NCBI RefSeq assembly: GCF_000746205.1 | Contig: NZ_JQKV01000001.1 | Coordinates: forward strand, 608,814-672,813 | Length of the DNA: 64,000 nucleotides | Reading direction: 5' to 3' | Source: Halorubrum sp. BV1 | Lineage (GTDB): Archaea; Halobacteriota; Halobacteria; Halobacteriales; Haloferacaceae | Shown: piece by piece, positions 23,785 through 33,163 of the stretch | Position numbering within the stretch: position 1 is the stretch's first letter | Layout of the letters: every line of letters begins with the position of its first letter | Made by a program: the position numbers and the translations under genes | Notes under the pieces: model-generated | What the model was told of the DNA's origin: nothing | The model's input: the letters and a program-made list of their open reading frames with translations, nothing else | Database searches by the model: none

Positions 23785-25131
23785 CTATACGAGGCTCGCG
23801 CCGTCGAGGTCGGTCCGCCCGTAGTCGACGTCGAGGAGCCGGAGGAGGGTCGGTGCGACATCGAGTAAATCCGCGTCCTCGACCTTCGCGTCCGGATGAT
23901 CGACGAACAGCCCGGCGTCTTCGAAGGTGTGCATTCCCGTCCGTGGGCCGTCGGGGTCGAACACGCGGTCGTGCGGGCGGAAGCCGGACTTGAGATCGAA
24001 TCCCTCGTTCGGGATGACGACGAGGTCCGGTGCGATCTCGTCGTGGTCGCCGCGGAACACCGTCTCACGCTCGACGACGCGTTTTGCGACGGGGTTCCCG
24101 TTCGGACCCTCCCACGTTCTGAGGTCTTCTTGGAGTTCGGCGCGGACCGCTTCGTACTCGGAGGCGGGAACGGATCCAGTTGGCTCGCGGCCCTCCAAAT
24201 TGAGGTAAAACCGGCCGGGAACGAGCGAGTACGCCCGGGTGTCGTCGTCGATGTCGGAGAGCGTGTCGTGCTCGTTGTCGTCATACGAGAGCCAGCCCTC
24301 TCGTTCGAGCCACTCGTTGCAGTACACGTCGTGTCGGAGTCGCGTGAATCCGTGCGTGGACCCGACGACGAGAACGACATCGTCCGGAAGACGGCCGCGA
24401 ATCGCTCCGATGTGGTCGTCGAGGGCGGAATAAAACGAGAGGAAGTCGTCACGGTACGTTCCGCCGTCGGTGTAATCGTTCCACAAAAAGTGGTTCACCC
24501 GATCCGGTGCGGTGAACACGCCGAAAAACAGGTCCCAATCGTCCTCGGCGAGATAGTGTGAGAAGGCATCGTAACGAGCGTCGAGCGTTTCCCGGGCGTG
24601 CTTGATGAAGTCGGTCTTATCGGATCTGTGCCCGAGTTTCGCGTTGACCGAGAGTCGATAGTCGCTCTCGGCGAGGTGTTTGCGAAGCTCGTCGGGGTGA
24701 GCGGCCGAGTCGATGTCCGGCGAGAGATAGCCGGAGACCATCCGCTGGACCGTTCGCTGTGGCGGGAAGGTGACCGGAGCGTTCATGACCGTCGCGTCGA
24801 GCCCGGCCTCTGTGGCGCGGTCCCACACGCGGGTCGCCTGCACGTCGCGACCCATCGGCACGTACGTGTCGTAGGATCCGATCTCACGGTCCTGAAACCC
24901 GTACACGCCAGTCTCTCCGGGGTTGACCCCGCTCGCGAGCACCGGCCAACACGCGCTCGAATCTGGCGGGACGGTGCTGTCGATCTGTCCCCCGTCGCCC
25001 TCGTCGGCGATCGTCGACAGCGTCGAGAACGTGTCCGGGTTGTCGACGACGAGACCGTGCGGGAGGCCGTCGATCCCGAGGAACGCCACTCGCGGAGTGT
25101 CGTTCCCTCGCAGCCGGTCAAAGAGACCCAT
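23785..25131 (-). CDS. Alkaline phosphatase superfamily (type I phosphodiesterase-like) protein
   Basis: The 448-residue protein has the superfamily core: FLGIDGLPHGLV with the first metal Asp near the N-terminus, PPDSSACWPVLASGVNPGE at the nucleophile region, DRVNHFLWND with an Asp-x3-His metal pair, and a C-terminal THGF where SDHGF is usual. The last motif therefore reads GSTHGF and lacks the metal-binding Asp. Relatives hydrolyse phosphodiesters or nucleotides or modify lipids and sugars; the substrate cannot be told. The ATG at 25131 is chosen over 25167 because homology begins at MGLFDRLRGND and a CCTTTTGG element lies about 28 nt upstream. It is divergent from the PhzF gene. Confidence 0.85.
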   Translation of the reverse strand: MGLFDRLRGNDTPRVAFLGIDGLPHGLVVDNPDTFSTLSTIADEGDGGQIDSTVPPDSSACWPVLASGVNPGETGVYGFQDREIGSYDTYVPMGRDVQATRVWDRATEAGLDATVMNAPVTFPPQRTVQRMVSGYLSPDIDSAAHPDELRKHLAESDYRLSVNAKLGHRSDKTDFIKHARETLDARYDAFSHYLAEDDWDLFFGVFTAPDRVNHFLWNDYTDGGTYRDDFLSFYSALDDHIGAIRGRLPDDVVLVVGSTHGFTRLRHDVYCNEWLEREGWLSYDDNEHDTLSDIDDDTRAYSLVPGRFYLNLEGREPTGSVPASEYEAVRAELQEDLRTWEGPNGNPVAKRVVERETVFRGDHDEIAPDLVVIPNEGFDLKSGFRPHDRVFDPDGPRTGMHTFEDAGLFVDHPDAKVEDADLLDVAPTLLRLLDVDYGRTDLDGASLV

Positions 25132-25195
25132 ACCGATCCATCTGCCGTTGAGGCCAAAAGGGTTCACATCGACCGCCGATACGAGAACGTGACGA

Positions 25196-25239
25196 AACGA
25201 CGGCAGGTCGCTCCTTGAGAACGACGGCAGGTCGCCCCT
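25196..25239. repeat. Tandem direct repeat, 24-nt period
   Basis: The segment AACGACGGCAGGTCGCTCCT at 25196-25215 recurs at 25220-25239 with one change. It lies in the divergent promoter gap between the phosphatase-like and PhzF genes, just upstream of the PhzF TATA-like TCTTTTGG (about 25246-25253), so it could affect regulation or be simple slippage. Confidence 0.8.
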
Positions 25240-25275
25240 CGGGAGTCTTTTGGGTCCGGCCGCAGAGGTGCACGC

Positions 25276-26262
25276 ATGGAGACGCGACGCGCGCTGCTCG
25301 TCGACGCATTCACGGACGAACCGCTGACCGGGAACGTCGCCGGAGTCGTCCCCGACGCGTCGGGGCTGAGCGACGGCCGGATGGCACAGATCGCCGCAGA
25401 ACTCGGTGCGTCAGAGACCGCATTCCTCGTCGGCTCCGGCGACCGAAGGAGCGATGATAACGAACGAAACGGCGACGAGAGCGGCGAGAGCGACGGATCC
25501 GACACGGCCGACGAACAGGTCCGGTATTTCACTCCCGCGACGGAGGTGGACCTGTGTGGCCACGCCACCATCGCGAGCTACGGGGCGCTGTACGCGGACG
25601 GGGCAGTCGACGCGGGAGAGCGAACGCTCCGGACGAACGTCGGCGACCTCGCGGTCCGGATCGGTGACGACGGGACCGTCTGGATGCGCCAGAAGCCCCC
25701 GACCGTCGATGTGGTGGGCACAGAGACGCTCGACGCGGAGCGACTCGGAGGCGCGCTCGGCGTCGACCCGGCGGCGCTCGCCGACATCGGTGCAGACCTC
25801 CCGGTCGCCGTCGCGTCGACCGGGCTTCCGTGGCTCGTCGTGCCCGTGAATTTCCTGCAACGCCTCGGTGAAGCCGATCCAGACTCATCCGCAATCAAGC
25901 GGATATCGGACGAGTTCGACGTCGCCGGTGTGTACGCCTTCACGTTCGACACGCTGGAGGCCGAATCGACCGTCCACGGTCGGGCGTTCGCACCGGCGCT
26001 CGGAATCGAGGAAGACTCCGTAACCGGAACCGCGAGCGGAGCCGTCGCCGGCTACCTCCGCGCCGTGGAGGCCTTCGACGGCGATTTCCCCGAGGAACTG
26101 CGCTTCGAACAAGGCCATTTCCTCGACCGGCCGGGACACGTCAGAGCCCGCGTCGACGGCGACGAGGTCCGCGTCGGTGGAGCTGCGACGATCGCCGCAG
26201 AGGTCGAGCTCAGGCTGCCTGCGGGCGATGCGGACAGCTCCGACGAGATACTCGAGGCGTGA
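25276..26262 (+). CDS. PhzF-family isomerase/epimerase-like protein
   Basis: The 328-residue protein has the PhzF fold signatures: VDAFTDEPLTGNVAGVV at the N-terminus, the catalytic Glu in LGASETAFLV, VDLCGHATIASYGALY, and in the second half EEDSVTGTASGAVAGYL. Family members catalyse proton-shift isomerisations; outside phenazine producers the substrate is generally unknown. An acidic, Asp/Ser-rich insertion of about 25 residues follows the catalytic Glu region and looks like a halophile-specific loop. The start at 25276 has a TCTTTTGG element about 28 nt upstream. Confidence 0.9.
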   Translation: METRRALLVDAFTDEPLTGNVAGVVPDASGLSDGRMAQIAAELGASETAFLVGSGDRRSDDNERNGDESGESDGSDTADEQVRYFTPATEVDLCGHATIASYGALYADGAVDAGERTLRTNVGDLAVRIGDDGTVWMRQKPPTVDVVGTETLDAERLGGALGVDPAALADIGADLPVAVASTGLPWLVVPVNFLQRLGEADPDSSAIKRISDEFDVAGVYAFTFDTLEAESTVHGRAFAPALGIEEDSVTGTASGAVAGYLRAVEAFDGDFPEELRFEQGHFLDRPGHVRARVDGDEVRVGGAATIAAEVELRLPAGDADSSDEILEA

Positions 26263-26322
26263 TCGCGTCGTCCGGTCGCTCACCAGCCGAACCCTTAGGG
26301 TCACGCACGCCCTACCACGCGT

Positions 26323-26517
26323 ATGAATTTCGACCTGCCACGCGCAGCCGCGCTGCTGCTACTGACCGTCGCGATCGGAGCCGGCGGTCTGATCGGAGCC
26401 GGCATGATGCCGCTTCAGACGACCCTGATGATGGTCGTCCCCTCGATGCTCGTCTTCGGGGCTGTCGCGTTCGCTATCGGCGTGAAACACGGGCAGTTCC
26501 GCGCGACGCAAGTCTGA
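26323..26517 (+). CDS. Small two-helix haloarchaeal membrane protein
   Basis: The 64-residue protein MNFDLPRAAALLLLTVAIGA... contains two hydrophobic helices joined by GAGMMPLQT and ends AIGVKHGQFRATQV. The arrangement matches a small haloarchaeal membrane family (DUF7333 from memory) of unknown function. A CCCTTAGG element lies about 28 nt upstream of the ATG. Confidence 0.75.
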   Translation: MNFDLPRAAALLLLTVAIGAGGLIGAGMMPLQTTLMMVVPSMLVFGAVAFAIGVKHGQFRATQV

Positions 26518-26623
26518 GACCGGGTCGGTTCCGGGACGACCGCGGTGAGATCGGGCCCGCCACGGCGCCACGCCGGAGCCCGGAACCGCGACGCTTTTTG
26601 AACGTCGTCGAGAACCGGGAGCC

Positions 26624-27574
26624 GTGCCTCTCGGCCCGCCACTAACCGAACTCCTGTTGCTCGCCGGCGGTGCCGCGCTCCTGTACCTCGGTGCCGAACT
26701 TCTCGTGCAGGGAGCGAGCGACCTCGCGCTCGCGGTCGGGCTGAAGGCGTCGACCGTCGGCGTCACCGTCGTCGCGTTCGCGACCACCACGCCCGAGCTG
26801 TTCGTCTCGCTTCTTGGCGCGATCACGGTGTCGACGGACACCGGCTTGGGCGCGATCGTGGGATCGAACGTCGCGAACGTCGGTCTCGTGCTCGGCGTCT
26901 CCGCTATGATCCGGCCGCTCGACATCTCAGAGACTGTGCTACGGCGACACGTCCCCTTTATGGTGCTCGCCGCGCTGCTGCTCGTCGGGCTCGGCTGGGA
27001 CGGACGCATCGGGGCGATCGACGGCATCGTCCTCCTCGCCACACTCGTCGGGTTCACCGTCGTTATCATGCGACGGATCCGCCAGACGCAGTCGACGATC
27101 ACGGACGCGGAGCGACAGGGGATGCCCGACGCGAAGCTGCGAGATGTCGCCGCGGTCGGGGGCGGGCTCGTCGCGCTGGTCCTCGGCTCTCGCTGGCTCA
27201 TCGACGGTGGGCAGTCGCTTCTTGCGGCTGCCGGATTCTCCGACCTGTTCATCGGACTCACAGTGCTCGCGCTCGGCACCTCGCTGCCGGAACTGGCCGC
27301 GAGCGTCGTCGCCGCCATTCGCGGTGAGGCCGAGTTCAGCGTCGGCAACGTCGTCGGATCCAACATCTACAACATCCTCGCGGTCATCGGCATCGTCGCG
27401 CTCGTCACCCCGATCAGCGTGAGTCCCGGCGTCCGCGGGTTCGAGTTCCCCGCGCTCCTCGCGTTCACCGCGCTGGTCGTCGGGTTGATGTACCGTCACG
27501 AGAGCGTCTCTCGGATAGACGGAGGTATCCTCACCGGCGGGTATCTCCTCTTCGTCTACCTCCTGTTGCCGTGA
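26624..27574 (+). CDS. Sodium/calcium exchanger family membrane protein
   Basis: This is a member of the CaCA antiporter superfamily, exchanging Ca2+ for Na+ (or H+) across the membrane. The 316-residue protein has about ten helices in two inverted halves, each with an alpha-repeat: ATTTPELFVSLLGA with GSNVANVGLVLG, and GTSLPELAASVVAA with GSNIYNILAVIG. The Glu of each PEL and the Asn of GSN are the ion-binding residues. It starts at GTG (26624), with CTTTTTGA about 28 nt upstream. The gene converges on the GTPase gene with only 7 nt between stop codons. Confidence 0.93.
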   Translation: MPLGPPLTELLLLAGGAALLYLGAELLVQGASDLALAVGLKASTVGVTVVAFATTTPELFVSLLGAITVSTDTGLGAIVGSNVANVGLVLGVSAMIRPLDISETVLRRHVPFMVLAALLLVGLGWDGRIGAIDGIVLLATLVGFTVVIMRRIRQTQSTITDAERQGMPDAKLRDVAAVGGGLVALVLGSRWLIDGGQSLLAAAGFSDLFIGLTVLALGTSLPELAASVVAAIRGEAEFSVGNVVGSNIYNILAVIGIVALVTPISVSPGVRGFEFPALLAFTALVVGLMYRHESVSRIDGGILTGGYLLFVYLLLP

Positions 27575-27581
27575 GGCAAGG

Positions 27582-28691
27582 TCACTTCCGCGCGACGATC
27601 CTGAGGACGTCCTCGTCTGCGAGCTCGTGCCCTTTCCCGACCTGCTGGTCGTCGTGTTTCGCGCTTGGGCCAGAGACGCGGGCGAACTTGAATCGCTCGT
27701 CGAACTCGCCGCCGATCTTCTCACAGGCGTCGCCGACGGTGTCGCCCTCGAAGAGGACGAGCGGCTCCTCGTAGTCGACGCCGCGACCCGGCTTATCCAT
27801 GTAGATCCGGATGAGCCCGAGCTCCTCCCAGAGCCGCTCTTTGAGCCCGTCGAGCCCGAGCTCCTCCTCGGCAGAGATGAAGATGACGTCGTCGGGGTCG
27901 AGGTCGCGCTCGCGAAGCTCGGATTTGACCGTCGGAAGGTACTCCTTATCGATGAGGTCGGCTTTGTTCACCGTGACCATCGACGGGAGGTACTCGCGGT
28001 TGTCCATCACGGCGTCGACGAGTTCGTCGATCGTGAGATCGTGGGGGATCGTCACCTTGGCGTTGACGTAGCCGTACTCGCGGAGCACCTGCTTGACGGT
28101 GTTCTCGTCGAGGCTCACGTCGTCGCTCATCGTCACCCCGATGCCGTCTTTGTGCGTCTTCCGGATATTGATGTTCGGCGGCTCCGTGTCGAGCCGGATG
28201 TTGGTGTTGTACAGCTCCTCACTCAGCCGGTCGTACTGTTCGATCTCGAAGACAGAGAGGACGTACACGACCAGATCCGCGGTCCGGACGACGGAGAGCA
28301 CTTCCTTGCCACCCCCGCGTCCGCCCGCTGCCCCCTCGATCAGTCCGGGGACGTCGAGGATCTGAATGTTCGCGCCGCGGTACATCAACATTCCCGGATT
28401 GACGTCGAGCGTCGTGAACTCGTAGGAACCGACCTCGCTGTCGGCGTTAGTGAGGGCGTTGATGAGCGTCGACTTGCCCACACTCGGGAAGCCGACGAGC
28501 GCGACCGTGGCGTCGCCGTGCTTCTCGACGGCGTACCCGTGACCGCCGCCGGCGGAGGACTGGTTCTCCAGTTTCTCCTTTTTTTCCGCGAGCTTCGCCT
28601 TCAGCCGCCCGATGTGTGCCTCGGTGGACTTGTTGTAGGGCGTATCGGCGATCTCCTCGCGGAGGTCCTCGATCTCTTCCTCCAGTCCCAT
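27582..28691 (-). CDS. DRG-family GTP-binding protein
   Basis: The 369-residue protein belongs to the Obg/DRG translation-associated GTPases. An N-terminal helical region (EEEIEDLREEIADTPYNKST) precedes the G domain with G1 GFPSVGKS (about 68-75), G3 DVPGLIEGAAGGRGGG, G4 NKAD and G5 ISAEE. A TGS domain forms the C-terminus (EPLVLFEGDTVGDACEKIGG). In archaea and eukaryotes DRG proteins bind ribosomes. The start at 28691 is supported by a CTTTAAC element near 28719. Confidence 0.95.
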   Translation of the reverse strand: MGLEEEIEDLREEIADTPYNKSTEAHIGRLKAKLAEKKEKLENQSSAGGGHGYAVEKHGDATVALVGFPSVGKSTLINALTNADSEVGSYEFTTLDVNPGMLMYRGANIQILDVPGLIEGAAGGRGGGKEVLSVVRTADLVVYVLSVFEIEQYDRLSEELYNTNIRLDTEPPNINIRKTHKDGIGVTMSDDVSLDENTVKQVLREYGYVNAKVTIPHDLTIDELVDAVMDNREYLPSMVTVNKADLIDKEYLPTVKSELRERDLDPDDVIFISAEEELGLDGLKERLWEELGLIRIYMDKPGRGVDYEEPLVLFEGDTVGDACEKIGGEFDERFKFARVSGPSAKHDDQQVGKGHELADEDVLRIVARK

Positions 28692-28842
28692 TGGCGAACA
28701 GTCGGCCGCTCGGCTCGTTAAAGGTGTTCTTTCTGCCCGCCGGGCGGCGGGGGTCTACATTGACCGCGTCCATCGATGACCGTCGTCGTGTAGATTTTTC
28801 GACACGATCATATTCGCTCCGGTGGATCGCTCTGCACGCCGA

Positions 28843-29043
28843 ATGCCCGACCCGTCGAGCCTCCGTGACAGCACGCAGATCGTCCTCCCGCGTCACGCAC
28901 TCGATGGTCGCCGTGACCGACTCCGCGAGCGATTCACCGTGACGGTCGTCGAGTCGGACGAGCGTTCCCGCATCATCGGAAGCCCAGTCGAGATCAAGGC
29001 GGCCAGCGACTACCTCGCGCGAAACGGCGTGGCCGTCGCGTGA
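28843..29043 (+). CDS. Small conserved haloarchaeal protein
   Basis: The 66-residue protein begins MPDPSSLRDSTQIVLPRHAL and ends IIGSPVEIKAASDYLARNGV. The pattern matches my memory of the VNG_1110C-type haloarchaeal family, of unknown function. A CATATTCG element about 28 nt upstream supports the ATG at 28843 over the GTG at 28822. It is divergent from the GTPase gene. Confidence 0.75.
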   Translation: MPDPSSLRDSTQIVLPRHALDGRRDRLRERFTVTVVESDERSRIIGSPVEIKAASDYLARNGVAVA

Positions 29044-29141
29044 TATCGACCGCAGAAGAGAGCCCCAGTTCGATGTGTCGTTGTCGGATTGCTACGACGG
29101 CTTCGACCGCTGTGGAATTCCGATAAAACGGTGGTCCGGCA

Positions 29142-29594
29142 TCAGCCGATGATACCGACGAGAAGCTGCACGACGATGACGACGAGGAACACCAAGCCGG
29201 TCGCGAACGACCCGGCCGCGACGCCGTGTGCGTTTCCGAGCCCGCGTCCGCGTGCCGTGAAGTACGCGCCGAGGAAGACGAATCCGGCCAGCAGTAGTCC
29301 GACGGCGGCATAGACGAGCGAGAGGAGCGTCCCGGCGAGCGCCTCGGGGACGCCGAAGCTGCCGACGGCGAGCAGAGTGACCGCGCCCACGCCCACGGCT
29401 ATCGCGAGGAATCCGACCGCCCAGACGACCGGCGTTCCGGCGACCTCTTTCAGCGCCTCCGTGACCGCGGCGTACCGGTCCTGTTCGCCCGCGCCGGGGG
29501 CCGTTCGTTGCGCGCCGATCCGTGCCACGGCGAGGAACGTGGCGACGACGAGCAGCCCCATCAGTGCCGTGCTCAAAAGGGTGAGTGAGACCAT
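29142..29594 (-). CDS. Four-helix membrane protein beside the oxidase cluster
   Basis: The 150-residue protein has hydrophobic helices at about 3-25, 55-78, 83-110 and 125-149, and a short polar loop with GAGEQDRYAAV. A TATTTGTACG element near 29625-29636 supports the ATG at 29594. It is divergent from coxB (148-nt gap), so a role in oxidase assembly or quinone/copper handling is possible but not shown by motif. Confidence 0.75.
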   Translation of the reverse strand: MVSLTLLSTALMGLLVVATFLAVARIGAQRTAPGAGEQDRYAAVTEALKEVAGTPVVWAVGFLAIAVGVGAVTLLAVGSFGVPEALAGTLLSLVYAAVGLLLAGFVFLGAYFTARGRGLGNAHGVAAGSFATGLVFLVVIVVQLLVGIIG

Positions 29595-29742
29595 GGTGAG
29601 TTCGTTGTTGTCTCGTCCGTTCGCGCGTACAAATAGCCTTCGACACGTTCGGTTTCAGGCCGGCGAGCGTCCAGCCACCAACTTGCTACACAAGAGCTAA
29701 GTGTGCCATCGCCAAGGAGGGTACAAGAGCAGACAGACGAAC

Positions 29743-30519
29743 ATGATAGATACAGTGATACTGCAACAGGGAACCGGCTGGCGCGCACAGGCGGAGGTCT
29801 TCGACGAGATCTTCTTCGTCTTCCTCGCGCTGGGTACCCTTATCGGTACGATCGTCGTCTCGTACACGCTGTGGAACGTGTACAAATATCGCGACGACGG
29901 CGGAGAGCCGAAAGACGACTTCGACGCGCCGGTCGTCGGCGAGCTCCCGACGGGACAGGGCGGTCCAAAAGCGAAGAAACTCTTCCTCTCGTTCGGGCTG
30001 AGTGCCATCGTCGTCATCAGCCTCGTCGTGTACGCGTACGGGATCCTCCTCTACGTCGAAGAGGGTCCCGACACGGGTGCGGAAGGCGACATCGAGATTC
30101 TCGTCGAAGGATATCAGTTCGGTTGGCAGTACGAGTATCCGAACGGGCACACGGAGACCGGTGAGATGATCGTTCCGGCCGACCAGCGGATAGACATCGA
30201 GGTGACGTCGAGAGACGTGTGGCACAACTTCGGCTCCTCAGAGTTGCGGATAAAATCGGACGCTATCCCCGGAGAGACCAACAGCAACTGGTTCTCCGTG
30301 AGTTCTGAGGAGGTCGAAGCACAGGGCGGCGAAGCGACATATACGGTCGAGTGTTTCGAACTCTGTGGTTCGGGGCACTCAGCGATGAAGGGACAGATAA
30401 CCGTGATTCCACAAGATGAATGGGAAGAATGGTACGCCGGGACCGGAGAGGAGACCGCGTCTGACAGCGAGAACGCAGCCAGTATCGACGGCACGGCTGC
30501 TGGGGGTGTTCCCGCATGA
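29743..30519 (+). CDS. coxB: Cytochrome c oxidase subunit II
   Basis: This subunit accepts electrons from a soluble or membrane copper protein or cytochrome and passes them to subunit I. The 258-residue protein has two membrane helices (about 20-42 and 82-104) and an outward-facing cupredoxin domain. The CuA site is complete: His in VWHNFG, and CFELCGSGHSAM giving Cys-x3-Cys-x3-His-x2-Met. The C-terminal tail is acidic and Ser/Ala-rich. The ATG at 29743 begins the recognisable N-terminus; no clean TATA sits 28 nt upstream, so a short leader is possible. Its stop overlaps the coxA start (ATGA). Confidence 0.95.
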   Translation: MIDTVILQQGTGWRAQAEVFDEIFFVFLALGTLIGTIVVSYTLWNVYKYRDDGGEPKDDFDAPVVGELPTGQGGPKAKKLFLSFGLSAIVVISLVVYAYGILLYVEEGPDTGAEGDIEILVEGYQFGWQYEYPNGHTETGEMIVPADQRIDIEVTSRDVWHNFGSSELRIKSDAIPGETNSNWFSVSSEEVEAQGGEATYTVECFELCGSGHSAMKGQITVIPQDEWEEWYAGTGEETASDSENAASIDGTAAGGVPA

Positions 30520-33014
30520 GTGAGCTACCGCCGACGACCTCGGTGAAACGCTGGCTCGTCACGACGAATCACAAGGACATCGGTATCTTATACACGATCA
30601 CCGCGCTGTTCTTCCTGCTTTTCGGTGGGGTCCTCGCGCTGCTCATCCGCGTGCAGCTGTGGGACCCGGCGAATCAGATCCTCTCCGGGCTCGCGTACAA
30701 CGAGGCCGTCACCGCTCACGGGTTGATAATGGTGTTCTGGTTCCTCTCGCCGTTCGGTTTCGGGTTCGCGAACTACTTTGTGCCCCTGCAGATCGGCGCT
30801 GACGACCTCGCGTTCCCGCGCCTGAACGCGCTCTCGTACTGGATGTACCTGTTCTCGGGTATCCTCCTCGGAATCAGCTTCTTCCAGGGCGGCACGCTGA
30901 ACGCGGGGTGGACGATGTACGCACCGCTCAACGTCCCGATGTACACACCAAGCATCGGGTCGACGGGGGCGGTGCTCGCGCTCGCGATGTTCGTCATCGG
31001 TGTCACTGCGTCGACGGTGAACTTCCTCACGTCCATCCATCACTCCCGCGCCGAAGGTATGGGTATCATGGACATGCCGATGTTCACATGGTCGATGCTC
31101 GCGACGGTGTGGATGATGCTGTTCGCGTTCGCGGCGCTTCTCGCCGTTGGCCTCATCCTAGCCTCTGACCGCGTGCTCGGGAGTGTCTACTTCTCCGCGA
31201 CGGAGGGGGGCTCGCTCCTGTGGGGCCACCTGTTCTGGTTCTTCGGTCACCCAGAGGTTTACATCGTGTTCTTCCCGGCGCTCGGTGCGATGTTGGAGCT
31301 GTTCCAGACGTTCTCCGGGCGTCGGCTCGTCGGCCGGAAGTGGGTCATCATCGCCATCTGCCTGATCTCGGTTCAGTCGTTCCTCGTGTGGATGCACCAC
31401 ATGTTCCTGACGACGATCAACCTCGAGATCAAGACGCTGATGATGGCGACGACTATCGGCATATCGCTCCCGTTCGACCTAGTCGTCTTCTCGCTTATCT
31501 ACACGCTGATTAAGGGGCGGATACAGTTCACGACGCCGTTCCTCTTCGCGTTCGGTGCGCTGCTTCTGTTCATCCTCGGCGGCATCACCGGCGTCTTCCT
31601 CGGCGCTATCGTGCTCGACTACGAGTTCCGCGGCACCTACTGGGTGGTCGCACACTTCCACTACGTGATGTTCGGCGGCGCGACGGCGCTGTTCGGCGCG
31701 GCGTACTATTGGTTCCCGAAGATGACCGGGAAGATGTACGACGAGCTGCTCGGGAAGATCCACTTTGTGATCTTCTTCATCGGGTTTAACGCGGTGTACT
31801 TCTCGATGTTCCTCGGGTGGGAGACCCCGCGGCGCGTCTTCGAGTACAACCCCGCATTCCAGATCTACCACCAGATCGGGACGATCGGGGCGTTCATGCT
31901 CGGGTTCTCCTTCTTTATCATGTTCTACAACTTCGCGAAATCGTACGTCTCCGGACCCGACGCCGGCGCGAACCCGTGGGACTACTCGCGGACTGCGGAG
32001 TGGGCCGTGCCGTCGCCGCCGCCGCTCGAAAACTGGTCGAACCGGCCTTCGTACGCGTCCGGGAAGCTGGAGTTCGTCAAAGACTACGTGCCGGACGGTG
32101 GTCCCGCGGTGAAGACCGACGACAACGGCGACGTTGCCACGGACGGCGGCGACAGCCACTCGGCGCACATCACGGAGTACCCGTACTGGGACAAACACCC
32201 GAGCCACGCGAGCATCTGGCCGCTCGCGCTCTCGCTCGCGCTCGGCGTGCTGTTCCTCGGACTCTCCGGGTTCCACGACAACGTCGTCTTCGAACTCGGC
32301 GAGTCGCTCGCGTCGACGACCGTGACGATATCGAACCCGGTCTACCCGATCTTCACCGTCGTGGGACTGCTGGGCCTCGTCGGAAGCGGCGTGAAGTGGG
32401 GGCTCGAAGACTTCTACGCGCCGCCGACCGAGTTCGCGGAACGCTGGCCGTTCAACGGCGTCGAGAAGGTCAAGCTGGGCATGTGGTTCTTCCTCGCCTC
32501 TGACGTGATCGTCTTCGGCGCGTTCCTGTCCGCGGCCATCTTCGTCCGTTACAACGCCGGCTGGCGCACGTGGTCGCCGCTGACCGAGTCGCTGCCGGGG
32601 CTCATCAACACGTTCGTGCTCATCACGTCGTCGTTCACCGTCATCCTCGCGCTCGTGGCCGCCCACCGGAAGAGCCGGCAGGGGCTGCTCGCGTCGCTCG
32701 GGGCGACCATCGTACTCGGGTTCACGTTCCTCGCGATCAAGCTGTGGGAGTGGCACCACGAGATATTCGAGGTGGGCGTCACTATCGCACAGAACTCCCA
32801 CGGTGACCCGATCCAAGCGTCGATCTACTACGTGACGACCGGGCTCCACGGGATCCACGTCGTCGGTGGTCTCCTGATCGCAATCTTCCTATTCGTCAGG
32901 GCGTATCAGGGACACTACATGGAAGACGAACGCCCGATCGAGTACTTCGGGCTCTACTGGCACTTCGTCGACATCGTCTGGGTGTTCATCTTCCCGCTGT
33001 TCTACCTCTTCTGA
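30516..33014 (+). CDS. coxAC: Fused cytochrome c oxidase subunits I and III
   Basis: The 832-residue membrane protein reduces O2 to water and pumps protons. The first ~560 residues are subunit I: the haem ligand in AHGLIMVFW, GHPEVYIVFFPALG with the Cu-B His, the adjacent Glu and the cross-linked Tyr, the HHMF pair, and HFHYVM with the two haem ligands, which is an A-type site. A hydrophilic linker (about 490-560) precedes two extra helices, and from about residue 650 the sequence is subunit III (KLGMWFFLASDVIVFGAFLS, TGLHGIHVVGG, YWHFVDIVWVFIFPLFYLF). Such I-III fusions are known in other oxidases. It is translationally coupled to coxB by the ATGA overlap. Confidence 0.96.
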   Translation: MSELPPTTSVKRWLVTTNHKDIGILYTITALFFLLFGGVLALLIRVQLWDPANQILSGLAYNEAVTAHGLIMVFWFLSPFGFGFANYFVPLQIGADDLAFPRLNALSYWMYLFSGILLGISFFQGGTLNAGWTMYAPLNVPMYTPSIGSTGAVLALAMFVIGVTASTVNFLTSIHHSRAEGMGIMDMPMFTWSMLATVWMMLFAFAALLAVGLILASDRVLGSVYFSATEGGSLLWGHLFWFFGHPEVYIVFFPALGAMLELFQTFSGRRLVGRKWVIIAICLISVQSFLVWMHHMFLTTINLEIKTLMMATTIGISLPFDLVVFSLIYTLIKGRIQFTTPFLFAFGALLLFILGGITGVFLGAIVLDYEFRGTYWVVAHFHYVMFGGATALFGAAYYWFPKMTGKMYDELLGKIHFVIFFIGFNAVYFSMFLGWETPRRVFEYNPAFQIYHQIGTIGAFMLGFSFFIMFYNFAKSYVSGPDAGANPWDYSRTAEWAVPSPPPLENWSNRPSYASGKLEFVKDYVPDGGPAVKTDDNGDVATDGGDSHSAHITEYPYWDKHPSHASIWPLALSLALGVLFLGLSGFHDNVVFELGESLASTTVTISNPVYPIFTVVGLLGLVGSGVKWGLEDFYAPPTEFAERWPFNGVEKVKLGMWFFLASDVIVFGAFLSAAIFVRYNAGWRTWSPLTESLPGLINTFVLITSSFTVILALVAAHRKSRQGLLASLGATIVLGFTFLAIKLWEWHHEIFEVGVTIAQNSHGDPIQASIYYVTTGLHGIHVVGGLLIAIFLFVRAYQGHYMEDERPIEYFGLYWHFVDIVWVFIFPLFYLF

Positions 33015-33163
33015 GGGGATCGTCCCCCTTGTCGCATCGTATTGGATGCCGGACTGTGACTCGGTGCGTTCCGTCGTCGACTGCGGTTCACTGAGGTGAT
33101 TCACAACCCAGTGACGGCTGTCGTGCTCGGTGCGTTTATGTGGCGCAAACGCCGAGAAGGTGT

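Noticed and set aside
25411..25860. 149-codon frame antisense to the PhzF gene
   Set aside because: It is contained in the PhzF gene, which has family motifs throughout.
31479..32858. 459-codon open frame antisense to coxAC
   Set aside because: It is an Arg/Glu/His-rich shadow of the oxidase gene with no promoter or domain.
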